64,000 nucleotides of DNA. Origin: Apostichopus japonicus (taxonomy: Eukaryota > Echinodermata > Holothuroidea > Aspidochirotida > Stichopodidae). The first letter of the stretch is position 1, and each line of letters starts with the position of its first letter. The stretch is taken from contig NC_092578.1 of the NCBI RefSeq assembly GCF_037975245.1, forward strand, positions 8,388,501 through 8,452,500, read 5' to 3'. The position numbers were made by a program, and so were the translations under genes. A model generated the notes under the pieces. The model was not told where the DNA came from and did not search any database. It was given only the letters and a program-made list of their open reading frames with translations. This document shows, one piece after another, positions 10,774 through 22,036 of this stretch.

Positions 10774-11251
10774 GATATCTTAATATTGTTTCTTATTTTA
10801 GATATCTAAAATTCTATTTCAGATATCTAAAATTCAATTCGAGATATCTTAAATTTAATTCGAGATATCTGAAATTTTATTTCAGATATCTGAAATTGAA
10901 TTCGATATATCTAAAATAGATTTCGAGATATCTGAAATCCTATTTCAGATATCTGAAATGGAATTCGAGATATCTGAAATTGAGTTCGAGATATCTGAAA
11001 TTGAATTCAAGATATCTGCAATTCTAATTCGAGATATCTGAAATTGAATTCGAGATATCTGAAATTCTATTTCAGGTATCTGAAATATAATTGCAGGTAT
11101 CTCGAATTCAACTTCAGATATCTGAAATTCTCCGGTATTTCGAGATATCTGAAACTGATTTTAAGATATCTGCAGTTATTTGTAGATATCTTTAATAAAT
11201 TGGAGATATCTGTAATTTAATTTGAGATATCTGAAACTATTACGAGATATC
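10774..11251. repeat. 23-copy GATATC dyad array, 21-bp pitch
   Basis: GATATC or a one-base variant starts at 10774, 10801, 10822, 10843, 10864, 10885, 10906, 10927, 10948, 10969, 10990, 11011, 11033, 11054, 11075, 11096, 11117, 11144, 11165, 11185, 11205, 11226 and 11246. Almost every step is 20-22 bp; two are 27 bp. Each unit is itself a dyad: arms read TTTCA or TTCGA on the left and TGAAAT (sometimes TCGAA) on the right. Some full units, such as ATTTCAGATATCTGAAAT near 10879, are perfect 18-bp palindromes. The spacers are less conserved than the cores. One strand reads as a 7-residue peptide repeat (RYLKFNS-like), but stops occur and no gene context exists, so coding is unlikely. It matches no element class known to me. 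Confidence 0.9.
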
Positions 11252-14200
11252 TGAAATTCCTTATTAAATGTTAAAACGGCTTTCCATAAACGCGTTGTTT
11301 GTGACTGCTCTCTGCAAGTTTTGATAATTTCCCAGGAAATTATGAAATGTCTATGGATGAAAATGGGATAAATAAGAGTCAATGATTGACCAAACTCCGA
11401 ATAACATGTAGCTATTCGTATATGGGATATTGATATATGTCCTATCAGCCTTTTGATACCTCTGCTCACAGACCTAGTACTACAGTTTATTCTATTGTTT
11501 ATCCAGCTATATTGCTTGATGTTCTCAGATTATCTTTCTTATTATCACTATACTTAAGAATCTATGTCCAGTTACTTGTGTGTACGTTTCACTTCAACTC
11601 TACAGCCATAGCTGAAGAAGTTAACAGGGAGGGGGGGGGGGGGGTTATTTAAACTACATATATATTGTTAAAGTCAGTAAACCTGCTTCAACTATATGAG
11701 TCCTGTCTAATAGAAGTTTCTGCATTCAGCTCAGACATCTTTACTATTTAAGACTCTCGTCCTGTTTCCCCGCTTTGCACACAATTTAAATGCCATTGTC
11801 TTGTCCTGTCAAATATTGGAATTGAACGGTGTTCTAATAAAAAACAAGTTTTTTTTATTTTTTTTTTAAATTTCTCATAAATGTCTCGCTCGTAAATTGA
11901 GCTCACTAAAGCCCTTCGCAGCAATTAGACGCTACACCACGTGCACGTTTTTACATGGTGTTGGGTGAAGTCGAAATTATACGTTTTGATATTAAAATCA
12001 ATATTGCTATCGCATATGGAAATATGAAGTGTCTCACTAAGTGAGTTCTGTGACAAGGGAGAGAGAGAGAGCAAGCGAAAGGGGTGGAGGAAGATGTACA
12101 TAGTTCAACTTGTAGGGCAGTGAACCGTCGCAGTACAGGCACAGATCACATAGGCGAATCTACGTATATATAATACTGTAAAATAGTCACTGAGGAAATG
12201 ATATGTGATTGATGAATTTCGATCATGTATGTAAATACATTAATCGGTGAGTGCCGAGGTATGGTAAATCCCCAAAGCAGCGGCGGAGTCGGTAGTTGTT
12301 TTGAAACCATGTTAAAGGGAAGAACCAACTTTAACAACTCTTATAGATGTTTATGTCAAGACATTATATATTAGTATGGTCAGGGAGTGAGATGAAATTT
12401 GCGACTTCAAACTATCTTACAAAAAGGTTGTCACAAGAAGATGGAAAACGAAATTAAAAAAAAAATAATAATCATAAAATTGGTCGACGCAGTTGACCTG
12501 TCTTATTCGTTCCTTTGTAAGGATGTCTACTTGGTTCTGCATTGGCCACGCCGCGGACAAACGGCTCACCAAAATTGATAACCTTTTCAGGAACATTATA
12601 ACAGTACGACAAGTTACATTATCATCGAGTATTTTAATATCTCATCATGCTTTATACTAATCTTTTTTTTTTCATATTAAAATCTTGTATTTTATAGAAC
12701 TATTATCATCGCTACACTCGAGGTGCTTTTGGCATTCCAAACCCCCCCCCCCCCCCAAAAAAAAAACAAACACATTTCACTCTGCTTTGACGTAAAATAC
12801 GTGTGTCCTACTTTCATTTCAAATGACAAGGATTCCCATGAAGTTGACTCATTGTTGCCCTCAACCTGCACTGAAGAAAAAATCTTGCTTGTTTAACTTT
12901 AACTACTGTATCATGTGGAATAAATCAGAAGTGAAACAGATTTTTTTTGTAGAGGTTAACTCTATGGACGGGTTGAAGGTCGGGTTGCGTTGGGGTTGAG
13001 GGTGGTGGCGGGGAGGGGTAGGGATATGAACGTAATTGATGGATCATGCACGGTACATTCTGTTAAGACTCTCGTTGAGAACAGAGCGTCAGAGGGCTGG
13101 ACGTAAGTACAAGATGAAAAGTCAAGTTTGTTCCTCGTAACGCGTTGCTATGGATACCATTTTGCTTATTGTCCACACGTGCGTGGAGAATAATCTTGAA
13201 TCACCGGTAACCATCACGCGTATGGTCCATATCAAGAATTGATTTTGATAAATTCAGACATTTCTTATCTTTTCTACTTTGGAAAAAAAACCTTGCAGAA
13301 TTACTGTAGGCACAAAATTAATTTGATAAATATGAATCCGTTACAAAAAAAAAAAAAACACTGCTATCACTGAAGGTTTTGTATTTTTTTCAACAATTGC
13401 TTTTCTCTTCTCAGAAATGACATATTTATCCTCAGAGACTCATCCATGAAAAGCGACTGGGATTGATTCAGTCTATAGAACACATGCCATTTATTTCAGT
13501 TCCTTGCAATAGCAATCAAGATAGAGAACGTATTAGATTTTCTTGACGCCAAAGACGATATATATAATATATAGATTATACGTTTGCCACGGCAACTGGT
13601 ATCAGGTGTCATCATTTTTGTGTACTCTTGTTGCTTGTATAAAACTAAAAGAAGATTTAAACGGATAAATCAAATTGTTAGTATTTATTTAAAGAAAAAA
13701 TGGGGAGGTTGACATTATATCAAGTAGGAGCCTTAATTAAAGGAACAAAAGTAAACATATCATATCATTTTAGAGATGAAGATCTTGGAAACGGAGGCCA
13801 AGCTATAGAATCATCACTAGATATCACGTTTCTGTTGGACTATGTCACATCAACATTAAAAATAAATAAATAATAGGTTTGCGTCACCCTTTATACCTGG
13901 ATTTTACTTTGGTTCCTTAAAAAAAAAAAAAAAAGTTGATTAGAGAAAGATACTGTACCTGAATATCTCTTATTAATGAACGACAATATGTGTATAACAA
14001 ACATTAATATTTCATAAAAAAATGCCTACGTTTGTAGACAAAGATTCCTATGGTTTTGTTGTCTTATTGATATTTTTCTTTCATATCGGACGCCCACGCG
14101 GCGATCATCCTTGATCTCATATTGACAAAATGTTCTACATGTTGACGTCAAAAACGGCGATGCAAATGATTTAGCCTCGGTAAAATATTTATAGCAAATC

Positions 14201-14269
14201 GACTAAATTGATTGTGACATTTGATGAAGTAGGTAACTCCATAGAAAAAAAATGGAGGAAGGGTCTAAA
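11252..14269. other. Unassigned AT-rich sequence
   Basis: No supported gene. It contains a G-run at 11630-11643, T/A runs at 11850-11866, 12445-12460 and 13345-13358, and a C16-A9 junction near 12741-12768. There is a GA-rich patch at 12058-12072, a G-rich patch at 12990-13022 and one TGACGTCA at 14143-14150. Short open frames on both strands have no recognisable domains. Confidence 0.5.
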
Positions 14270-14279
14270 TATATATAGG

Positions 14280-14345
<66 letters not shown>
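14270..14345. repeat. (TA)n microsatellite with central GGCC
   Basis: About 75 bp of TA dinucleotides interrupted once near its left end by GGCC, giving the palindrome ATAGGCCTAT. The minus-strand tyrosine/isoleucine-rich open frame through it is an artefact. Confidence 0.95.
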
Positions 14346-14346
<1 letters not shown>

Positions 14347-14819
14347 AGAAACATACATTTTGACAAGGAGGAATGAATAGGCTATTATAACGGTGTAATG
14401 ACTTGCTCAAGCGATTGTTCAACCAACAAGGGTTAAGAACTGAAGAAGAACAAAGCCAGCACTAAAATTGGATCATGCTCGTCTTTGACAGGACAGTTTC
14501 TGTAATTGTAGTGCATTAAGAAGAAGATTACATCCTCCCATAACATTGCATATTCATTATTCATGAGACGGCTGCAAAGAACTGTAAATTGACTTAAGAA
14601 TCACGGTACAAGGCTAAAGTTGGCAACTTTTGAACCGTTTTCCTTCCCTTCTTCTTCCGATGACTTTTCAGACGTACACAACAGCGTCTCATTCAACTAT
14701 CACGGTGTGGCCCATATTTATTAAGGAGCAGAAAGAAGTTAGCTCCAGCCATCAGCAATAAATTCAAGTCAGAATAATATATCGCATCAATAGTCAGACG
14801 CATGCCAGAACTCCGGAGA

Positions 14820-15125
14820 TGAGTTTGAATGTCAAGTATCGTTTTGCATGCCTGTGCAATATAATCAACTCTCACTATGTATATCCCACTATCTGCTTGA
14901 TATAATCTCGTTAAATGTTGTCTCATTCCATGTTATAACTCTATACATATTTGGCGCAGCCATATAGTCTGGCTATAGATTATAGTAGTTATATGTTCTT
15001 TGACTGGTTTCAGAAACAACTGAGTTCTCTATAGCTGTATCGCAGTGATACGGTATTGGAATAATGCATGCATCTCCCTCAGACAATGCAAAGAGGCACA
15101 ATGTTTGCCCGTTATTCTTTGAATT
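14820..15125 (-). pseudogene. Degenerate cysteine-less Ig V-like domain
   Basis: Read on the minus strand, one frame gives an Ig B-strand-like block, SEGDACIIPIPYHCD. Further on the same frame reads RVITWNETTF (D/E strands). A shifted frame then continues LTRLYQADSGIYIVRVDY, an E-F region with the hallmark D-S-G-x-Y. The Cys expected two residues after that Tyr is Val, and the B-strand Cys position reads Ile. A disulfide-free V-like domain occurs in CD2/SLAM/CEACAM-type proteins (family knowledge). A TAG stop (near 14985) and a one-base shift in a T-run (near 14912) break it, so it is either a relic or an assembly error. No clear C-strand Trp and no splice sites were identified. Assignment is from motifs only. 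Confidence 0.4.
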
Positions 15126-16681
15126 CTGATCGCAATGTTGTGTGTGTGAGGGTACCACTGACCCACGGCAGGTTTTCCAGATACGTCTGTCCTATCGTCC
15201 ACTATCAGAAGGGAATGGCCAGGGGTTGAAACTAATGAGGTACTGTACGGGATGTTTCGGATCAACTTCACAAGACCAAATCAAACCAGACTAGATTCAC
15301 ATTTTGCAATTTGTTGCAATGATGTTTCGCTGGAAGTCCGATCTTGTCACCTCAATTTAATACTGTTGTACTGAACCATTCTATATAGCCTACTGTGTGT
15401 ATATCAAGCCATCTTAATGAGAGAAATAGCTACTTCTTATACTTTACAACTACACCAAGCACTTTGAAAAATGAAAAACGTTATTGTGACCAATCTATGA
15501 AACTAGATTTATTCTTAGTATATATTCTTCAAACAAATAATACAAATGGTTACAAAACTTAACATTTCCCCCTTTATCGACATATTTGTTCGTTATACTA
15601 TATAGTCTCTCGTAGCCTACCATTCCCTTCACGGCCTCTACTTCATCACTATAAGTGATGATAACGTTAAGATGACGTCATCGTTAAATGAATCTTATTA
15701 TGTTATTTTAAATAATGCTTTTGCAAGGTGCTGATACCTGCTCGGGGCGTATATGTTGGGATTAGAACTTTAACTGTAACTGTCCCCGAATAGCTGTGCT
15801 CATGATGACCTGCAGCTAGAATCATTTGTCTCGGCGTCTAAATGTCCTTTTCCGAATGTACCGAGCAACGTTTGTCTTCGTGACTTTGTAAATCGTAAGA
15901 TATCAAATTGTTTCCTGTGAAGATAAGAAAAGCTTTGTCAGTTTTGTAGCGATTCTCTCAGTCACATGTTTGAACGGGTATGGAACCTGTTGCAAGGAAC
16001 ACTACAGACAGCAGCGTAACGATGGACTAATTGGTAGTCAGTGGTCCAAAATTTGGGCTCTAAAAGCAAACAACCATTCGCTGTGAGGCGGGGAGGGGGG
16101 GGGGGGCGGGGCGGGCAGGAATTTCTTCATACCATATATATAAGAGCAGGTATCAGAGACTTGCAAAAGCATTATATATATACGGATATATTGCATGTAT
16201 TTTAGTAACATAATAACACTACAACGCAACGAGATTCGGTTCCCACATCTTCTTGGGATATTGAACCTGTTACTTTTGATCTGTGTAAATGCTCCGGGGC
16301 TAGCCGGGAGTGGGCTTTCCCTACTAACTCAACCCCTAGCGGGACGCAGCCGACCACATAACCTAATAGTAGTTTAATATGTCGGAATGCCCAAAACTTT
16401 CTTTGGCGGGTTGAAGGAGAGGGGCAATACCGTGTGGTTTATAGGATGCGACTGTTGGTCATTAATCCCGTGCTCCACCAGTACCGGAAATCATACAGTA
16501 GGCATCTGGCAACATAATTGTAATAACGAATATTTATCAACATACCTAAAACGATTTTGTAACCAATGAATGTTACACAATGAATGTCGTTACGGGTGAC
16601 GAAAGAGGAAATATCCAAAATAAGGAAGTAACCCTAACGGTATATAAGGTAATTAAATGGGTTTGACATCCTATATCTTAT
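15126..16681. other. Unassigned sequence
   Basis: No further exon recognised. It contains TGACGTCA at 15673-15680 and a G-rich, quadruplex-capable tract at 16088-16115. A GC-richer patch lies at 16285-16350 (with the palindrome GGCTAGCC) and has no identifiable gene. Confidence 0.45.
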
Positions 16682-16785
16682 GCATGGCTTAGTCGGACAT
16701 GTGACTTGAGTATCGCGACATCCTTCTTCTAACGCATGGCATAGTCGGACGCGTGACTTGAGTATCACGATACGTTATATTCAGG
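16682..16785. repeat. 52-bp tandem duplication
   Basis: Two diverged copies start with GCATGGC at 16682 and 16734. Both contain TAGTCGGAC then GTGACTTGAGTATC. Divergence is a few bases per copy. Confidence 0.8.
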
Positions 16786-17639
16786 GAATATCAGTGAAAG
16801 CTCTCTGTCATAATTGAATATGGTAATGTTGCAAATGCTGCATCGATTCTTCTTTTTCTTTTAATATAAAAGCCTGTAGTGTCGAGTTGCAGTTATTGTA
16901 AGAATAAACAAATATTCAAACGAACAAAGTAAAACGAGAAATGAAGAGATAGATATATGTCATATCGCTTAATTAAACGTATTATTTTAAAATACAACGT
17001 GTTGTCTTGTTACAACAGAAACGGAGGCCTACTTTACACTATTGTGTGGGAACTTCAATTACTCGCTGTTTTTTCTTTGCATATCCAGAATACCTCTGAT
17101 GTAACATTAACCCCACCCCCCCTCCCCCACTACAAGCGCCGGATTAAATTGTCCGGCCGGCCCGGTTATACTCCACGCCAGACTAACTTAGTCTAATTTT
17201 GTCTAGTCTTCGCAAATATCTCTGACATTTACTTCAAAGATGGTGGTTTGGTTTGTGTTCCCTTTGATGTGTTTTTTCTTTAATTTGCAAACCTTTCAAG
17301 GTTTCGCTTTATTTCATCATAGCTGTTGCGACTTTGTCGACTAAAGAAACAAATTATGTTTTGATGTCCGTTTTCTCTCCTTTACACGTCGAGTATGTTG
17401 TGCAATAGCATATACATGCTTACGTAAAAATTGATAATATGAGAAAGTTAAATAAGTAAAATTATCTACCAGCAATTGGAAAGATAAAATATGTTTATGT
17501 CAAAGCGTAATCACAAACCATTTGGCAGAAGTTATAAACTACTCAATGTTGGTACGGATTGTATCAAATATCGTCCACAAGTAGCATTTTGAGATGATTT
17601 TTGCTTAAAAGGTGTGCGATTCTACGCTATATTAAAATG
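16786..17639. other. Unassigned sequence
   Basis: No gene supported. Contains a C-rich tract at 17110-17128 and otherwise ordinary AT-rich DNA. Confidence 0.45.
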
Positions 17640-17930
17640 ATACCGCTGGTTGGTAGCTTGCAGTTTCCATTTCGAAAGTATGCAGTAAAATGACAATAAT
17701 CTATATAGTAGTGTAACGTCGGTATGTTTAATCAGGAGAACGGATTGATAAATCTTGAGAAATTTTCGACCGTTCCATTTTGGTTGTCAATGGATCTTGT
17801 CCAATATCCAGCTCAGTTCATACAGGTATTCTTACCTTCTGGCTGCATAGAATACAAATTGAGGAAGGCGGCCTCTATTTTGTAAGTTTCGAGGCGACTA
17901 CACTAATTAGAAGGTACATTGTGCAAGTAG
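17640..17930 (+). pseudogene. Degenerate cysteine-less Ig V-like domain
   Basis: The best part is the C-terminal half: FDRSILVVNG, then ILTFWLHRIQIEEGGLYFVS, then RRYIVQVG. This follows the D-E-F-G strand order of an Ig domain, with EEGGLYFV in place of D-x-G-x-Y-x-C, so the F-strand Cys is Val. Upstream, a block reading VGSLQFPFRKYAV could be the B strand, also without Cys, but stops (for example TGA 17756-17758) lie between. It resembles the minus-strand relic at 14.8-15.1 kb in the F strand (GLYFV versus GIYIV) and lies 4 kb upstream of an intact Ig exon on the same strand. No convincing acceptor or donor was found. It could be a chance match, but the long run of strand-like spacing argues for a relic. 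Confidence 0.35.
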
Positions 17931-18685
17931 GCAGACGGAGTGACCTTTTCTTTCCTCTCAGAAGAAGACTTAGAGACAGATCGTATATCACTTTGACACA
18001 TTTTTGCTAGATAAAAGCCATAGTTTGGGCTTTTAGGTATGCAAGTGTATTCAACTGGAAGCGTTGTGAATGTTTAGAGTAACGTTTAACCCGACAAAGA
18101 CCTCCACGTTATTAGTAGTACAGTCCCAGCAACTATGGCTCACATGCACGGTACAAACATAAGCGACCTAGGCCTACTTTAACTTTGGAAAGTTTACATA
18201 CGAATCTCCCTACAAAATCGGAAAGAGTACAAACTGCAGTCACGTTACAAGCTACTCATATCACTGGTACATGCTTGTCCAGCGTAACCTAGGCAAAAGG
18301 CCTATTATTGTGACGCAGTCATGGGTCAATTAACCTACTTCAGTAAGGTTGTAGTCCTATTTCTATTGTTCAAATTTGGCCTAAGCTAGGTTAACACTAA
18401 CATCAGGGTATAATAGGCGGGTCCTTACTTTCACGATTTAGAAATAAACCATTCCTAGTCGCACCCAAATGCGATCCCAACGCTATTTTAAGGCTAACTG
18501 TTAAAATCCTAGCAATCTCAGAATAACGTACGCGATCCCATGCAGCACAAACATGACTATCCAGCAGGCTATAGGTTATGATTAGCCTAACCACAATTGA
18601 AGTACATTGTAACTTACGCTAGGCTAACTTGTTAGTTGTAGGCTATGCAAAGTTTACTAGCTGGTTAGGTTGCAGTGGGCCTATC
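17931..18685. other. Unassigned sequence rich in TAGGC/GCCTA words
   Basis: No gene. From about 18165 to 18670 the words CCTAGGC, TAGGCTA and GCCTAA recur many times on both strands. This is a local compositional peculiarity with no fixed period. Confidence 0.45.
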
Positions 18686-18693
18686 GTAAGACC

Positions 18694-19968
18694 CATGGGC
18701 GGCGATCATGGGGGGGGGGGGGGACGGGGGATATGTCCCCCCAATATTTTAGGTGGGGGGATATAGTATCTAATATCCCCCCAATATTTGGTGGCATAGT
18801 TTTTTTTCAAGCATATGTTTTGTATTTTTTTTATGATATCGCTGGTAATTTCAAAATAGAAAATGCTTAGATGCAACTTACAAGGCCTGGGAAATGCCAT
18901 TTCCAGCGATCTGGGAGGCATTTTCGGCGAAATTTTCTTTTGGGCTTAGCGCTAACTTATGGTGGCGCTACAATTAGAAAGTCTGGGTACAAGCTTTGCC
19001 CCTCCCTTGGCAAATTCCTCGCAAGGCGCCTGTCTAACCGTGTCACAATTTATTACTATATATGACCGAAAGTAGTTTTTTTTTTTTTTTTTTCTCGAAA
19101 TGAATAGCTAGACGGACTGCATCCGTAATGAAATTTGGTTTGCATCTTGTGTTTGAGTGTAAGTACGTACAATCATATATATGATCCACATCGATATGGG
19201 TTCACTGGGTTTCCATTTGGCCTGTTTCCTACAAGATTTCTAACCGCAGGTGCGTAGCCAAGGGAGGGGGGGGGATGAAGGGTGGAGACCGCCCTCCACC
19301 TCGAGCATTTTTTTTTTGTATTTTCTATGATTTGATCAATTTCTATGATATCGAAGTTTTATAGTAGCCGTTATAAGAGGTTTAAATATTTGTACACCAA
19401 TAATTTAACTGTGTCTGAATTTTCAAAAATTCCTTGACCAACATTCTTCATCATACTTCCCTCTACTCGTGCAATTTTGACCGGTCTATTAGGGGTTGAG
19501 GGGGGTTTTTCTATATTGGTTGTCCATAGATGAAATTTTGTGCAACATTATGGGTGTGTTTTGAAGTGAATTTATTATTCAAATTCTGAACAAATAATGG
19601 GCTTAAAACCTTGAAAAGTGGGGCTGACGGGTATTGTGGGGCGTTACGTAGAATTACCTACAAAAGCAATGATCCACAGGAGATGCGATGAGGTCGAACA
19701 TGATGTGTGACTGGTGACAATCTTGAAAAAAAGTTATGAATGGAAAAAAAAACTATTCGGAAAAACTTGGTTCTCAGGCAAAAGTGTACATCTGGTTGGT
19801 CATTTTCAAGCCCGAGAAGTGCCATTTCCGGTGATCTGGGGGGCTACCAAAACCAGAAATTTTCTTGTACGCTGCGCGCCAACCAATGGTGGCACTCCGC
19901 TTTGATAGTAATTCGCCTGCATCCAAGCAAATGTCCCCCCCAATATTTGAAACAGATCGCCGCCCCTG
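18694..19968. mobile_element. hAT-like composite element, 1.27 kb
   Basis: The ends are CATGGGCGGCGATC at the left and the complement of CAGGGGCGGCGATC at the right. They are flanked by a perfect 8-bp duplication GTAAGACC (18686-18693, 19969-19976), diagnostic of hAT-type insertion. No transposase frame is present. A 98-bp module (CATTTCC-GCGATCTGGG then GGTGGC) occurs twice in direct orientation, at 18893-18980 and 19808-19909. The same module occurs in the hAT MITEs at 52 and 57 kb, so this looks like a rearranged or composite non-autonomous element. Hat-type ends also occur inside it, at 19032 and 19247. Confidence 0.85.
19041..19238. other. 198-bp segment between 8-bp direct repeats inside the hAT
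   Basis: Perfect copies of TCTAACCG lie at 19033-19040 and 19239-19246. They abut a GGCGCCTG hAT-like end on the left and a CAGGTGCGTAGCC hAT-like start on the right. The enclosed segment contains a 20-T run and no inverted termini. Either it inserted there with an 8-bp duplication, or two hAT ends are arranged inside-out around host DNA. Confidence 0.5.
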
Positions 19969-19976
19969 GTAAGACC

Positions 19977-21877
19977 TACAACTTAAAGGAGGCCTTGTAA
20001 CTTACTGTATAATACTATATTTCTTGGAGTTTTGCTCTTTCAAACCATTTGATCATGTGTATTAATTCATTAAGTCCTTTAGGAGTGGATCTACTCGTTA
20101 AGCCTAATAACCTTTTTGTAGAACATTTCCTTTCTCTTTGTACATTTAAAGCATACATATTCAACCTACATGGTATGTATCCCCAGAAAAAATGCAAAAT
20201 AAACCACGCTTATTTCATACTAGACTAAATTCTGTCTTGTACATCTGGTATGTCCGTCTGTTTGTTCGTTCGTTCATTTCCTTTGTTTCATTTGATCAAA
20301 TGTTCCTTCTTTAGTTTGTTGCGCTGACTCCCTCATTTGTTTGTTAGTTTGTTTATTTGTTTGTTTATAGTTATTTGTCCTACTGTTTTTCCTCGCCTAT
20401 GTCACATCTTTGAGACTTTGTCGTTTCTCTTCCGATGACAGAGAGCCTAGATTGTAACTTGGATGATGGATTTAAATGTCAATCAACATTTGTCAAGAAG
20501 ATAATATATAATCAATTATCTTTTCATGCCAAAAAATTGAGTAAGGCTTTACTTCCATACAGACATGACATTTTCTCCCTCTATTTGTGGAATGCGACTA
20601 TATCCTGAAGCTCTAAGATCAAGGCAACTTAAATTCAGTATTTTAGTATGCTCTACTGCATATTCGAGGGTATTATGTCAACCATATCAAGATGCCAACC
20701 CATTTCGATTATATATGCTCTGGTTTCTTTTCAGTAGTATATTTTAGGAGGTATAGACGTCTAAATTGGTTATCCTCGTGTCCATTTGGTAAGTCATTGG
20801 TAACAAAATGGAAGTCATCTTCACAGACACTTACAACCTCGAGTCAACGGGCCACGATAGCGATTATAGTTTTTTATTGTTTTACGAGCATTCAAAGAAT
20901 AAGACGCTATATGCAATGTGTGAAAAAACAAGTCAGAAAGGCTGTGCAAGCTAAATGATAAATTTATAATTAATACTATCGTTGCATCAATGGTTGTATT
21001 AACCCTGTTATGATATGATAGTCACGTTAGTCTGGATTTGATGAAGACTTTTCAAATTTTTTTTACCAGAGAGAGCACAAAGATAAAATTAATCTGCTGA
21101 AAATTCTACCATAAGACTATGTTAAAAATGATTGTAATTCCAACAAGTCTGGAATACAGGAAATGTCTGGAAATAGGAGGGAAAATGAAAAATCCTCCAT
21201 TTCTAAAGTTTAAATAGTAAGGTAAAATTTTTTCTTTGAACACTTAGTATTTTCATGACCACTTAATATGAAATGTTTCTATTTTTGCTGAAAACAAAAG
21301 AGTCTTGCTTTGAGTGATAAATTTTGGATATTGGAGATACTTGTGATATAAAGTAAACTTTCTGTTACATTTGCAATTGAACGACAGGTGTAAGCATACA
21401 TTTTGCACAATTGTGAGCTGGCCTAACTGTAGCTTCTAACTGTAGGTACAGTAGCCTAACATTATGTCCCCACCTCATTGGTGTGTAGGCTTCATAGAAA
21501 ACTGTAAAACATATTGTGGGCTTGACAAAGTATGCATTTTAATTTGTTGAAATGTGTGGGACCATGAATTAATATAATTCTGTAGATCAGAAGAACTACA
21601 AAATATTAAATTAAGAGAGATCAACACACCAGAAAAATATCACTTCACAACCTGTTTCGTCCTTTTGGAACTCATCACACGAAGGTATATATTTATATGT
21701 ATATATATATAGAAGCTATAAATCTTTGCATAAAATGAGTAGCACTTGGCCCACTATACAAAGCAATTTTGGTGCTATATATATTTTCAAAATTTTATCT
21801 TTTCCGGTTAAACTATAAATCTGTTATCCGTTAAGGTGGTCCCATTAACCAACGTTGTCTTACTTTGTTTTTTCCAG
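19977..21877. other. Sequence upstream of the first Ig exon
   Basis: No exon is confirmed. T-rich sequence with TTTG repeats occurs at 20250-20390. A possible terminal exon at 20799-20957 follows a TTCACAG acceptor-like site. It reads a short hydrophobic stretch (ATIAIIVFYCFTSI), then an Arg/Lys-rich tail and TGA. The hydrophobic part is only about 14 residues, short for a membrane span, so it is not called a gene. Confidence 0.4.
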
Positions 21878-22036
21878 TATACACTATTGGAGCAGTCCAG
21901 CCATCCTCTCCTGATGTGAATATTCATAATGTACACGAGGGGGATTCGGTGCTACTTCTGTGCAATTTTTCAGATTCTATATTTTCTTCACTTTTGTGGT
22001 CGGTGGATGGGGAGTTAATCTTCGAACGACAGCTAG
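21878..22036 (+). CDS. Ig-superfamily gene, exon for N-terminal half of an Ig domain
   Basis: This internal exon of 159 nt follows a strong acceptor (TTGTTTTTTCCAG, 21865-21877) and ends before a consensus donor (GTGAGT, 22037). Both boundaries are phase 1, the usual phase for extracellular Ig modules. The product begins YTIGAVQPSSPDV and continues VHEGDSVLLLCNFSDS, the A'-B strands with the first disulfide Cys. It then reads SLLWSVDG, the C strand with the core Trp 12 residues after the Cys. N-F-S right after the Cys is a potential N-glycosylation site. The second half (D-x-G-x-Y-x-C) is missing here and is supplied by the exon at 42305. The Cys-to-Cys distance of the joined halves, about 62 residues, fits one Ig domain. 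It is probably a secreted or cell-surface adhesion or recognition protein. Family, ligand and gene name cannot be given. Confidence 0.8.

Noticed and set aside
10774-11251. CRISPR-like regularly spaced repeats
   Set aside because: Repeats are 6-12-bp dyads with non-unique, related spacers in eukaryotic DNA. Neither cas genes nor typical repeat-spacer lengths are present.
10665-11469. Repeat protein with an RYLKFNS-like heptad
   Set aside because: This is the translation of the 21-bp dyad array. Frames break where spacing changes, and no start, splice or gene context exists.
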